From NCBI GenBank assembly GCA_947450365.1, contig CANFVE010000002.1, positions 1 to 64,000 of the forward strand: a stretch of 64,000 bases of DNA, given 5' to 3'. The stretch comes from Cytophagaceae bacterium (GTDB lineage Bacteria; Bacteroidota; Bacteroidia; Cytophagales; Spirosomataceae). This document shows positions 40,401 through 48,231 of the stretch, piece by piece; position 1 is the stretch's first letter, and each line of letters begins with the position of its first letter. Position numbers and translations under genes: made by a program. Below the pieces are notes generated by a model, which saw only the letters and a list, made by a program, of their open reading frames with translations, did no database searches and was not told where the DNA came from.

Positions 40401-40911
40401 ATTTAACGTGATCCGGGCTTTTGGTATTTTTAAAATCTTGGTTGTGACAGTCCACACATGTCGACCCAATCGGATTGAACCGAATTTTACTATCCGCCTT
40501 GTGACATTCCGTACAGTTTACGGTTTTATGTACGCCCACAAGCGGGAAGGAGGTTTTGTCGTGCATTTTGGCAATGTTCTCTACGACCCAACTTTGTGTA
40601 CTGTGACATCGTGCGCAATCATTCCCCACCGTCTGATTGTGCATATCTTGGTGGCAAGTAACGCAGGATGAAGATGTTTTTTTAAAGCTTAAATCTGTGT
40701 GACAGGCCTTGCATTGAATAATTTTATGTTGGCCTTCCAAACCAAATCCTGTCGACTCATGCCTGAATTTCGAAGTTTTACTGAAGGTCCAAGCCCCTGA
40801 ATCGTGGCATTGGGCACAATCCATTTTAAAAGCCTTCCCATGAGGAGACTGCCCTTGGAGTCCAAAGGTCACTAAAACCAAGAAAGAGATTATAAATGAC
40901 AATCTATGCAT
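37420..40911 (-). CDS. Giant multiheme c-type cytochrome, 46 CxxCH motifs by hand count
   Basis: Signal peptide MHRLSFIISFLVLVTFGLQGQ; 46 CxxCH in 1163 aa; repeating unit FSTDCASCHTTNPGWRPSTFNHN..YPLTGAHA.I..NCTACH..G...NTP.DCN.CHNAAYQASKNPNHVT.K. Confidence 0.95.
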   Translation of the reverse strand: MHRLSFIISFLVLVTFGLQGQSPHGKAFKMDCAQCHDSGAWTFSKTSKFRHESTGFGLEGQHKIIQCKACHTDLSFKKTSSSCVTCHQDMHNQTVGNDCARCHSTQSWVVENIAKMHDKTSFPLVGVHKTVNCTECHKADSKIRFNPIGSTCVDCHNQDFKNTKSPDHVKLNMSTDCASCHNTATTDWNTNKFANHDAVYPLTGAHAAIAQDCKKCHTGTHYGDTPRECAGCHAANFKAAKNPDHIKLNLSNDCASCHTTNPGWAPARFPNHDAIFPLTGAHKAIANNCAACHKGGNYSNTPTDCFACHQDNFNKALNPNHKDLKLSTDCASCHTTNPGWSPAKFPPHQEFYPLTGAHSNVSCKECHKNGTYKNTPKDCYSCHSENYKKSSKPNHVTLDLSTDCMTCHTTAPGWRPSTFNHNQFYPLTGGHAAVANDCAKCHTNSSTKNTPKECAACHTANFQSAKNPDHLVAGFSKDCASCHSTNPGWKPSTFNHNSVYPLTGAHASVANNCTACHKTRDVKTTPTDCAACHNANFQSAKNPNHVLAGFSKDCASCHSTNPGWKPSTFNHNSVYPLTGAHASVANNCTACHKTGDVKTTPTDCAACHTANFQSAKNPDHALAGFSKDCATCHSTNPGWRPSNFNHNSVYPLTGAHATVAANCTACHKTGDVKSTPTDCNACHNAAYQAAQNPNHATSGFSTDCASCHTTNPGWRPSTFNHNNIYPLTGAHASIATNCTLCHKGGIFKNTPKDCNGCHNTAYQASKNPNHVTAKFSTDCASCHTTNPGWRPATFDHNVFFPLTGAHSTIKNNCTACHINGQYSNTPKDCNSCHNAAYQASKNPNHVTSKFSTDCATCHTTNPGWRPSTFNHNTIYPLTGAHATIASNCTACHINGQFSNTPKDCNSCHNAAYQGSKNPNHVTGKFSTDCASCHTTNPGWRPSTFNHSTFYPLTGAHATIANNCTSCHKNGQFNNTPTDCNACHNAAFIASKSPPHASLGISTNCASCHTTNPGWRPSTFNHSTVYPLQGAHAAIASNCAACHKTGNISTAPTTCYGCHATNYNTATPNHATAGFPTDCASCHSQTAWKPSTFNHDAQYFPIYSGTHRGTWTKCNECHTTTGNFSTFNCLNCHKKTTTDSNHRQVKGYTYVSTACYSCHPTGRS
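37666..40383 (-). repeat. 12 x about 225-bp tandem repeats coding three-heme (75-aa) modules
   Basis: The CASCH codon blocks opening the first and thirteenth modules lie 2703 bp apart (about 12 x 225). Adjacent units near 39085-39309 and 39310-39534 are nearly identical in DNA. Confidence 0.9.
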
Positions 40912-42728
40912 TCGTATTTCTCAATTTTATACAGTCGGATACTCGGGTTATTGGCTAATGTCGCTTTGTGACATTTCGCGCAGGATACTAATTTATGTTG
41001 GCCATCAAGGCGGTAATTCGTTGTATTATGGTCGAATTTTGTGACAGTCCACGCATTTACCGTGTGACATACCGCACAATCCGTTCGACCATTGTGCTCA
41101 AATTGTTTTCCGTGCACGTCTTGGTGGCAAGTCGCACATTGCTGGCTTAAGCCTTTGAATAATTGTTCCAAGCCCTGTTCGGTTTTAACCCAATGACAGG
41201 ATTTGCATGCCACGCGGCTGTGACCTCCAGCGAGTGGGAATTTGGTTTTGCCATGGTCGAATTGTATACTAGACCATTCGGAACTTGTATGGCAAGTCGC
41301 GCAGGATTGCTTTGGGTAATAGGAAGAATCTATTTTTCCTTCATGCACATCGCTATGGCAGGCAACACAAGTCGTTTTCAAGTTCGCGAAAACCCATTTA
41401 TTACCTGTTTTATGGCAAGAAAAACAAGGCTGTGCCACATGGGCGCCGTCCAGCGGAAAGGCGCTCTCCTGATGTTTTTCAATGGTATAAAGTGATGGCG
41501 AAAAGGACTCTACTTGATGGCACGAAGCACAATCTGGATATTTCGTTTTCTTGATCGCAAAATCCCCATTATGCCCATCTTTGTGACAGTCCATGCAGGT
41601 ATTATGCGCTAATTTATCCGTAAAATCAGCTTTGTGACATTGCTTGCAATCAACTTGGATGTGTTTGCCTTTTAATGGATAATCTGTTTTATCGTGGTCG
41701 AATTTTCCGACGAATTTCTTATTTTTCAATAAAAAGCTCGTTTGATTATGGCATGATTTACAATCATTTCCCAATTTACCTTCATGAACATCTTTGTGAC
41801 ATGTCACACAGGAAATGTTTTTCTTGTTTTTGAAATCTTGAAAAGAGGACGATTCATGACATTTTTTACAGGCAATATCATCGTGTTTTCCTTCTAATGT
41901 AAAGCCCGTTAAGCTGTGGTTAAATCCTTTGCTAGGGGATATTTTGTGGAAGGAATCGCTGGTGTGGCAACTTTTGCAATTCGTCCCAAATTCACCTTTA
42001 TGAACATCTTTGTGGCAACTCGCACATGAGACATACGAAACTCCTTTATATTTTGTCCAGGATTTTCCGTTTCGCATTTCGGTTTTGTGGCAAGATTCGC
42101 AGGATACTTTTTGATGCGCGCCATCCAAAGGAAAATCCGCTTGGTCGTGGTTGAATAATTTAGCCCCTTTGAAATCCTGCGTATCGTGGCATGTTGCGCA
42201 GTCGTTGGAAAGTGTTTTTTGATGCACGTCTTCATGACAGGATGCGCATTGGGTACTTAAACCCAAATACGTGTTGGGTTTTTTCTTGAGAATCGGATTT
42301 GCTATGTGGGAAGGCTGATGACATTCCTTGCAATTCTGGGCTTTTGTTTTGTGTGCTCCCTTGAGTTCATAGCCGGTAGAATTGTGGTTGAATGTTTTTT
42401 TGTCTAAGCGAATGAGTTCAAAATTTTCGCCATGATGTTCATTATGGCAGGAAACACATTCCTTATTTTTCACGAGCGCGGACACGTGGAAACCTTTGTT
42501 TCGGGCGATTTGCTGCCCTAAATCTTTATGACACGTCAAACATTTTTGATTTACTACCTTATTTCCGATGGTGTGACATTGCGTACAATTCGCAATACCA
42601 TCCAAACCCGAATGGGCTTTCGATAATTTGCCGGGAGACAATTGGGCATAACTCATTTGAGCCAAGAGCATCAGGCAAAGCAGGAGCAAGCCGAATTCGA
42701 GGTCCATATGTTGGGCTATATATCTCAA
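40890..42728 (-). CDS. Multiheme c-type cytochrome (cytochrome c3/c7-like modules), 23 CxxCH motifs by hand count
   Basis: 23 CxxCH; recurring FxHxxTxFxLxGxHxxxxCxxCH and CxxCHxDVHxGxxGxxCxxCH patterns; signal peptide near the N-terminus. Confidence 0.95.
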   Translation of the reverse strand: MRYIAQHMDLEFGLLLLCLMLLAQMSYAQLSPGKLSKAHSGLDGIANCTQCHTIGNKVVNQKCLTCHKDLGQQIARNKGFHVSALVKNKECVSCHNEHHGENFELIRLDKKTFNHNSTGYELKGAHKTKAQNCKECHQPSHIANPILKKKPNTYLGLSTQCASCHEDVHQKTLSNDCATCHDTQDFKGAKLFNHDQADFPLDGAHQKVSCESCHKTEMRNGKSWTKYKGVSYVSCASCHKDVHKGEFGTNCKSCHTSDSFHKISPSKGFNHSLTGFTLEGKHDDIACKKCHESSSFQDFKNKKNISCVTCHKDVHEGKLGNDCKSCHNQTSFLLKNKKFVGKFDHDKTDYPLKGKHIQVDCKQCHKADFTDKLAHNTCMDCHKDGHNGDFAIKKTKYPDCASCHQVESFSPSLYTIEKHQESAFPLDGAHVAQPCFSCHKTGNKWVFANLKTTCVACHSDVHEGKIDSSYYPKQSCATCHTSSEWSSIQFDHGKTKFPLAGGHSRVACKSCHWVKTEQGLEQLFKGLSQQCATCHQDVHGKQFEHNGRTDCAVCHTVNAWTVTKFDHNTTNYRLDGQHKLVSCAKCHKATLANNPSIRLYKIEKYECIDCHL

Positions 42729-44050
42729 ACCTTTTTTGATTTCATGGTATACCCAAAACGCTGTGTAATGTCAATTCCTGCCTTTTTTAAAAATTCCGTA
42801 GGCAATTCCCCCCCTGCAAAAATGAAAACCATGTCATTGGCAATCGTTTCTGTTCGGTCGAACAGGTTCATGACCACATCCTTTTCCCGTATTTCCTGAA
42901 CCGTACTCGCGTATTCCATTCTGATTTTGCCGGATGCAATGGCCTCCTCAATGTTCACGAGGTTTTTTGGTTTTAGTCGATTAAAATGTTCGCTCCGGTA
43001 GGAGAGGGTTACTCGATTTTCATCGGCCAACAACAACGCGTTTTCAATCGCCGAATCCCCGCCACCCACAACTAAAATATCTTTTCCCTGAATCAATTCA
43101 GGTTCTAGCAAGCGATAAGCCACTTTTTCTAATCCTTCTCCAGCGACGTTTAATTTTCGAGGGCTGCCGCGCCGACCGATGGCCAACAACACCTTTTGTG
43201 CCGTAATTTTTTCCCCATTTTCTGTTAACACCACAAAGCGATGATCTTCCTGTACGATTTCGCTGACTTTTGTATGTTCTTGAATGTGGATTTGGTTTTC
43301 CTTAGTCACTTTTTTCCATAAGTCCAAAAGTTCTGTTTTACTCGTTTCTGTCAATTTTATTTTTCCATAACCAGGCAAATCCATCGGTGAAGTCATCACC
43401 ACTTTTGCCCGAGGGAAATTAAATACCGTTCCTCCCACAGAATCTTGTTCCAAGGTCTTAAAACGTAAACCCATTTTTTTCGCCTGCAGCGAAGCCGAAA
43501 TCCCAGCAGGCCCCGCGCCAATAATCAGGACATCCACATCCGCCTGAATCTTGGCATCGATGGTTTCATGAATATTTTCCATGGCTTGTTTGCCCTGTTC
43601 CACGCTATTTTTAATTAAACCCATGCCCCCTAATTCTCCAGCGATAAACATGCCCGAAACGTTCGTTTCAAAATTTTGGTTGACATGTGGCAAATCCACC
43701 CCCCGCTTTTCCGTACCTATTTTGAGCGAAATTGCCTCCACGGGACAGGCATGAAAACAAGCCCCATGGCCTACGCAACTTGACGCATTGACCAAAACGC
43801 CCTTCCCATTCAAAATCCCAATGATGTCTTTTTCTGGACAGGCCGATACGCAGGCAGCCCCTCCAATGCAAATATTTGGGTCAATGAACGGATATAAACT
43901 GACAGGTTCATATACCCCGTTTTCTTTCGCTTGCTGGATTTTCTGCTCCACCACCTTGGATTTGTTCGATTTGATTTTGACATAGAAAAGCATCACCCCT
44001 GCGCAGAGCAATATTCCCAAACCATAAATCACAATTTCTTCGACTAACAT
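42725..44050 (-). CDS. Membrane-anchored Fe-S/FAD-NAD(P) oxidoreductase
   Basis: N-terminal TM helix; CIGGAACVSACP and CVGHGACFHACP; VLIIGAGPAGISASLQA (FAD) and ILVVGGGDSAIENALLL (NAD(P)); no CxxC redox pair in the FAD domain. Confidence 0.85.
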   Translation of the reverse strand: MLVEEIVIYGLGILLCAGVMLFYVKIKSNKSKVVEQKIQQAKENGVYEPVSLYPFIDPNICIGGAACVSACPEKDIIGILNGKGVLVNASSCVGHGACFHACPVEAISLKIGTEKRGVDLPHVNQNFETNVSGMFIAGELGGMGLIKNSVEQGKQAMENIHETIDAKIQADVDVLIIGAGPAGISASLQAKKMGLRFKTLEQDSVGGTVFNFPRAKVVMTSPMDLPGYGKIKLTETSKTELLDLWKKVTKENQIHIQEHTKVSEIVQEDHRFVVLTENGEKITAQKVLLAIGRRGSPRKLNVAGEGLEKVAYRLLEPELIQGKDILVVGGGDSAIENALLLADENRVTLSYRSEHFNRLKPKNLVNIEEAIASGKIRMEYASTVQEIREKDVVMNLFDRTETIANDMVFIFAGGELPTEFLKKAGIDITQRFGYTMKSKKV

Positions 44051-44056
44051 CCTATT

Positions 44057-44902
44057 TTAAAAAATCCAACGGTATCCAAAAGCCAACGTTATTCCCACGT
44101 GTACTAACATGATCACCAACATCACAATCGCAAATGGCAAGTGAATCACATGCCAATAATTAAATAATTTTTGCATCACATGTAAGCGCTCAATTTTCTG
44201 CTTCATCCCTAATTCATGACTCACCAATTCCATGACATGTATCAAATTTTCACGGTCTACCCGTGCCTTGATTAATTGTTTACGTATGGCTCTTTTGGTT
44301 TGCCAATCCGCATAAAACTGATAAAACAAATTATTCCCTTCGCCTGAACGATTAATCAATTCCGTGATATGTTGCCATTTTTCAGCGCCTAAAGCCTTTT
44401 CCAACATAACTGAAAATTCACCTCGCATTTCACTGATTTCATGTAGGCTCAATTCCCGACCTTGCAAGGTTCTCGGAATTTGTAAATAAATAAAACGACC
44501 CACCACCCCACTGGCAACCACCGCTACCATACTCCAGAAACTAATGGACACCAATCCACCGAATTTGAAGGACGTATGAAACAATACCAAAATAGGCCCA
44601 AGTGTGCACAAAAAAATATGGAATTCCAGCCAATGTTTCAGCAGCCAAATGCCCGAAAGCGATCGCATGTATTTTCGTGCCTGATAGCCAAAAACCCCCA
44701 CGACCATCATCAGTGTGCCAACGATTCCCATCCCATGTCCCAGTGGACCGCTCGGTTTTAAATTGGTATGATCCGGGTGATAAAAACGCTCCTCGATGGC
44801 CGTTTGGTAATAGGGCGAACCGATGTAAAAAAGGTAGCAAGTTACCCCAATCACAATGCTGGCCATAGTTCCCAAATAGATACGATGTGCGGTTTTATTC
44901 AT
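44057..44902 (-). CDS. Polytopic membrane protein, probably cytochrome b-like
   Basis: Several TM segments; helix-borne His (LLKHWLEFHIFLCTLGPILVLFHTSFKFGG; NYWHVIHLPFAIVMLVIMLVHVGITLAFG). Confidence 0.55.
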   Translation of the reverse strand: MNKTAHRIYLGTMASIVIGVTCYLFYIGSPYYQTAIEERFYHPDHTNLKPSGPLGHGMGIVGTLMMVVGVFGYQARKYMRSLSGIWLLKHWLEFHIFLCTLGPILVLFHTSFKFGGLVSISFWSMVAVVASGVVGRFIYLQIPRTLQGRELSLHEISEMRGEFSVMLEKALGAEKWQHITELINRSGEGNNLFYQFYADWQTKRAIRKQLIKARVDRENLIHVMELVSHELGMKQKIERLHVMQKLFNYWHVIHLPFAIVMLVIMLVHVGITLAFGYRWIF

Positions 44903-44903
44903 G

Positions 44904-47900
44904 TTAGGATTTCATTTGTTTGTTGAAATTCCGATACGCAAAAGCACTTAAGATCACCAAGGTAATCGTTGTATAATACACCGCCGGCGGCATAGGCACC
45001 GGATCACCAGCCGCATAGGAATGCAAGCCAGATAAATAATAATTAACCCCTAAATAGGTCATAATCACCGTGGCAAAGCCAAATAGGGATGCAAAATTAA
45101 AGGCGAAAATTCCCTGTAATTTGGGGATAAAACGCATGTGCAAAATGAAAGAATAGACCAAAATCGTCACCAAAGCCCAGGTTTCTTTCGCATCCCAGCC
45201 CCAATAACGGCCCCAAGATTCATTTGCCCAAACACCTCCTAAATAGGTTCCAATGCTAACCATGGCAAGACCGCCCAACAAGGTAATTTCACTGATAATC
45301 GTCAATTCTTTGATTGTGCGTAAAGTATTGGCTTTGTTTGCCGGTTTCATCAAAATCATGAGGACTAAATTCAACATGCCTAATACCGCACCCAGCAACA
45401 AAAATCCATAGCTTCCCGCCTCCAAAGACACGTGAATGGTAAGCCAATAAGACTTTAACACAGGTACCAGTGGGGTAATTTCGGGGTCTAGCCAAGACAT
45501 GGATGCCACAAATAAGATCGTAGCCGCAAGCGTCGCTGTCGCCGCTAAACCCCCTAAAGATTTTCGAGAAAAGAGGGTTCCGGCCAGCATCGTTGTCCAA
45601 CCGATGTAGATCATGGATTCATAACCATTCGACCAGGGCGCGCGGCCAGAGACATACCAGCGAAGCCCCAAGCCCAACGTATGAAAGAAAAATCCCAATA
45701 CCATCGCATACAGCGCTATGCGTGTCCAACGCGCTCGTTTGTCGGTTTTTTTCACCGTCATGTATAAAAAGCCACCCGTCAGGACTAAACATAAAATGCC
45801 ATAATAGCCCTTCAAGCGATTGAAAACATCCAATGAATTCAAAAATAACTCAGCTTTAACCTTTTCATCAGAGGGTAAAATATCCGGATTTTCGGTCTTC
45901 TGGAGATCTGAGATTTGACTTAAAAAGCCATTCGCTTGCTGGAAATCCCCTGAATTCACCCCTTCTGAAACCGCATGCAGGTAATTGCTGAACATGGTTT
46001 GCATATCCGGATTCGGATCGGCTGGCGAGCTCCATGTATGTGTGCTGTCGCTCGGATTCGGAAACAGGCGGAATATGCTTCCGGAGAAAATCATATTCAC
46101 GATATTCACTTTTTCGTCCAATTTAATCAGTGCCTTTTCCTTGGTTCCTTGTTCCTTAGGTATCATCGATTGGGCCGCGCTGACTTGTTCTTGTAACAGA
46201 TATTTTCCGTCTGCCCCAAAAAACGACGCATAGCTCGCCATGTTCGATTCGATGTGAAGGATTTGTTTGATTTCAGGATTATCCGGCACATAAATCAGAT
46301 TCGTTTTTTCCCAAGTCGCCGGATTCATGATCATCGACAAAATGATTTGATCAGCGTTTTGGTCGAAAAGATGTTCGGTGCGCGCGATTTTACGAAGCAA
46401 TTCTCCATTGTAACTGTTCATCGGTTTAATCCGACCATTATGGTCTTGCACCAAAATCTTACCAAAATTCGTCGCATGTTCAAGCGGAATGGCGGTGGTC
46501 ATTTGTCCAAACGTCAAGGTCGAAATCGATAAACCAAGCCCCAGCATCACCACGCGCAAGGCTGCGTTTTGGCTTTCTTTTAATTTGGCCATCAAATGCG
46601 AGAAGCGACTTTTCTTATCCACAAAAGACATCATGAGCCCGACGGTCAATAAAAAGTAGCCCAAATAGGAAATCCAGGTTCCCCAGAAATCATGGTTGAC
46701 ACTCAAATACGTCCCTAATTCATCCTGATCAAAGGACGATTGGAAAAAACGATAGCCCTCATAGTCCAAAATGTGGTTCATGTAAATGCGCTGATCGAAT
46801 TGAACTGCCTTTGCTGGATCCTGCAAAGTCACTTCGGAGGCATAGGAAGAAGGATTTTCTGTACCGGGATAGCGTTCCAAAATAAAATCTTTGCAAAGAA
46901 TCGAAAAAGGAAGGGTTTCTACTTTCGCGCCATATTGCAGGCTCATTTTCATGTCCCCAAAATCCAAACTCTGTGGCTGACCTTCGTCGCCTTTTTGACC
47001 GATCAGCATCGTTTTTTGGGTTTTCCCTTGGACGCTCACGGTGATTTGGGCGCCTACTTTGCTTTCATTGGTGATTTTAGCTTGTTCGGATTCCATGGAC
47101 ACGCGGCCTTTGGGCATGAAATCTCCTACGACAAAACTCGCGCTTCCCATCGTATACAGGGAACGAAGCATCAGCGGATGTGGCGTTCCCCCGGCTAAGT
47201 CGGAAACTTGTTGAGTCGCCATAACCCGTTGGTTTATACTTTCTTGCGTCACAAATTGTAAGTTTTGCCCATCGTAAGACACGTTAAATGCGCCAGGAAT
47301 AAATGCCTCGCTAAAATTGTACAAGAGTCCATGCCACTCACTTTGTTCCCCTTTTTTGAGGAAATATTCCTCGCGGCCCATGTTACCTGCGATGACGATT
47401 TTCAACACAGGAACTCCATTTGAGTCTTCAATGATTTTCTCTTTTGGATTGGGAATGATGTCCGTTACTTCGAGGTCAATGACTTGATTTTCAATTTGGT
47501 ATGAACTTTTAAACTGATGATTTCCCAAACTCGAAAATAGTACGGATTCAGCAAAGGAATAGGTTTTGTCTCCGAGAACAATTTGGCATTTTAAAAAATC
47601 TTCAGCGGATAAATACACGTGGCTACTTTCTCCTTCACGGATGTGCATCATGCCCTCCGTACCGAAATAGCGGGTCACCGCAGCTCCGATGACGATAATG
47701 ATGATGGCGCTGTGAAAGCAAAGAGAAGCCCATTTTTTCATGGGGATCATTCGGTAGCGAATGATATTCATGGCGATACTTAGGCAGAAAAGTACTAAAA
47801 GTGCTTCGAACCAATGGCTTTTGAAAATGACGTCTTGTGCGGAACTTGTACCAAAATCATTTTCGATGAACGTCGCGATTCCGATGGCAGCGGCGAATAA

Positions 47901-47978
47901 TAAAAAGTACATGCCCGCGGCACGGGTAGAGGTTAGGCTGTTGATGAATTTTTTCAAAAAAGAGAGTAGCATGAACAC
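44904..47978 (-). CDS. Fused ResB-CcsA cytochrome c maturation (System II) protein
   Basis: N-terminal ResB-like TMs and periplasmic domain; C-terminal CcsA with ANESWGRYWGWDAKETWALVTILVYSFILHMR (WWD-type heme-handling motif) and conserved TM His. Confidence 0.92.
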   Translation of the reverse strand: MFMLLSFLKKFINSLTSTRAAGMYFLLFAAAIGIATFIENDFGTSSAQDVIFKSHWFEALLVLFCLSIAMNIIRYRMIPMKKWASLCFHSAIIIIVIGAAVTRYFGTEGMMHIREGESSHVYLSAEDFLKCQIVLGDKTYSFAESVLFSSLGNHQFKSSYQIENQVIDLEVTDIIPNPKEKIIEDSNGVPVLKIVIAGNMGREEYFLKKGEQSEWHGLLYNFSEAFIPGAFNVSYDGQNLQFVTQESINQRVMATQQVSDLAGGTPHPLMLRSLYTMGSASFVVGDFMPKGRVSMESEQAKITNESKVGAQITVSVQGKTQKTMLIGQKGDEGQPQSLDFGDMKMSLQYGAKVETLPFSILCKDFILERYPGTENPSSYASEVTLQDPAKAVQFDQRIYMNHILDYEGYRFFQSSFDQDELGTYLSVNHDFWGTWISYLGYFLLTVGLMMSFVDKKSRFSHLMAKLKESQNAALRVVMLGLGLSISTLTFGQMTTAIPLEHATNFGKILVQDHNGRIKPMNSYNGELLRKIARTEHLFDQNADQIILSMIMNPATWEKTNLIYVPDNPEIKQILHIESNMASYASFFGADGKYLLQEQVSAAQSMIPKEQGTKEKALIKLDEKVNIVNMIFSGSIFRLFPNPSDSTHTWSSPADPNPDMQTMFSNYLHAVSEGVNSGDFQQANGFLSQISDLQKTENPDILPSDEKVKAELFLNSLDVFNRLKGYYGILCLVLTGGFLYMTVKKTDKRARWTRIALYAMVLGFFFHTLGLGLRWYVSGRAPWSNGYESMIYIGWTTMLAGTLFSRKSLGGLAATATLAATILFVASMSWLDPEITPLVPVLKSYWLTIHVSLEAGSYGFLLLGAVLGMLNLVLMILMKPANKANTLRTIKELTIISEITLLGGLAMVSIGTYLGGVWANESWGRYWGWDAKETWALVTILVYSFILHMRFIPKLQGIFAFNFASLFGFATVIMTYLGVNYYLSGLHSYAAGDPVPMPPAVYYTTITLVILSAFAYRNFNKQMKS

Positions 47979-48231
47979 ATAGCTTTATGTTAATAAATTT
48001 ACCGAATAAGCTCCGTTTGAACACGTTTGTTTTTGTACCAAAATCGCGAAAAACGTATTTATTTTTCATTTAGGCCCTTTTTTTCTTTAAAATTTTCATT
48101 TTCAGACCACGGTTTTTGTTTGAAAATATTAAAATTTTGGATTTTGGTACATGGCTTTGCCCTTGCTTAAATGAGTCCTAGGTTGTTGATTCGGAATATT
48201 TGTCTAATTTGTTGGCATAAAAACCTATTCC

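Larger units (their letters stand above)
35017..47978 (-). other. Predicted operon: multiheme cytochrome / electron-conduit locus
   Basis: Seven consecutive minus-strand genes with overlaps or gaps of no more than 6 bp and no internal hairpin terminator seen. Confidence 0.8.

Noticed and set aside
42725-44050. Annotation as thioredoxin reductase
   Set aside because: The fold motifs fit, but there is no CxxC redox pair in the FAD/NAD domain and there is an added TM/Fe-S N-terminus.
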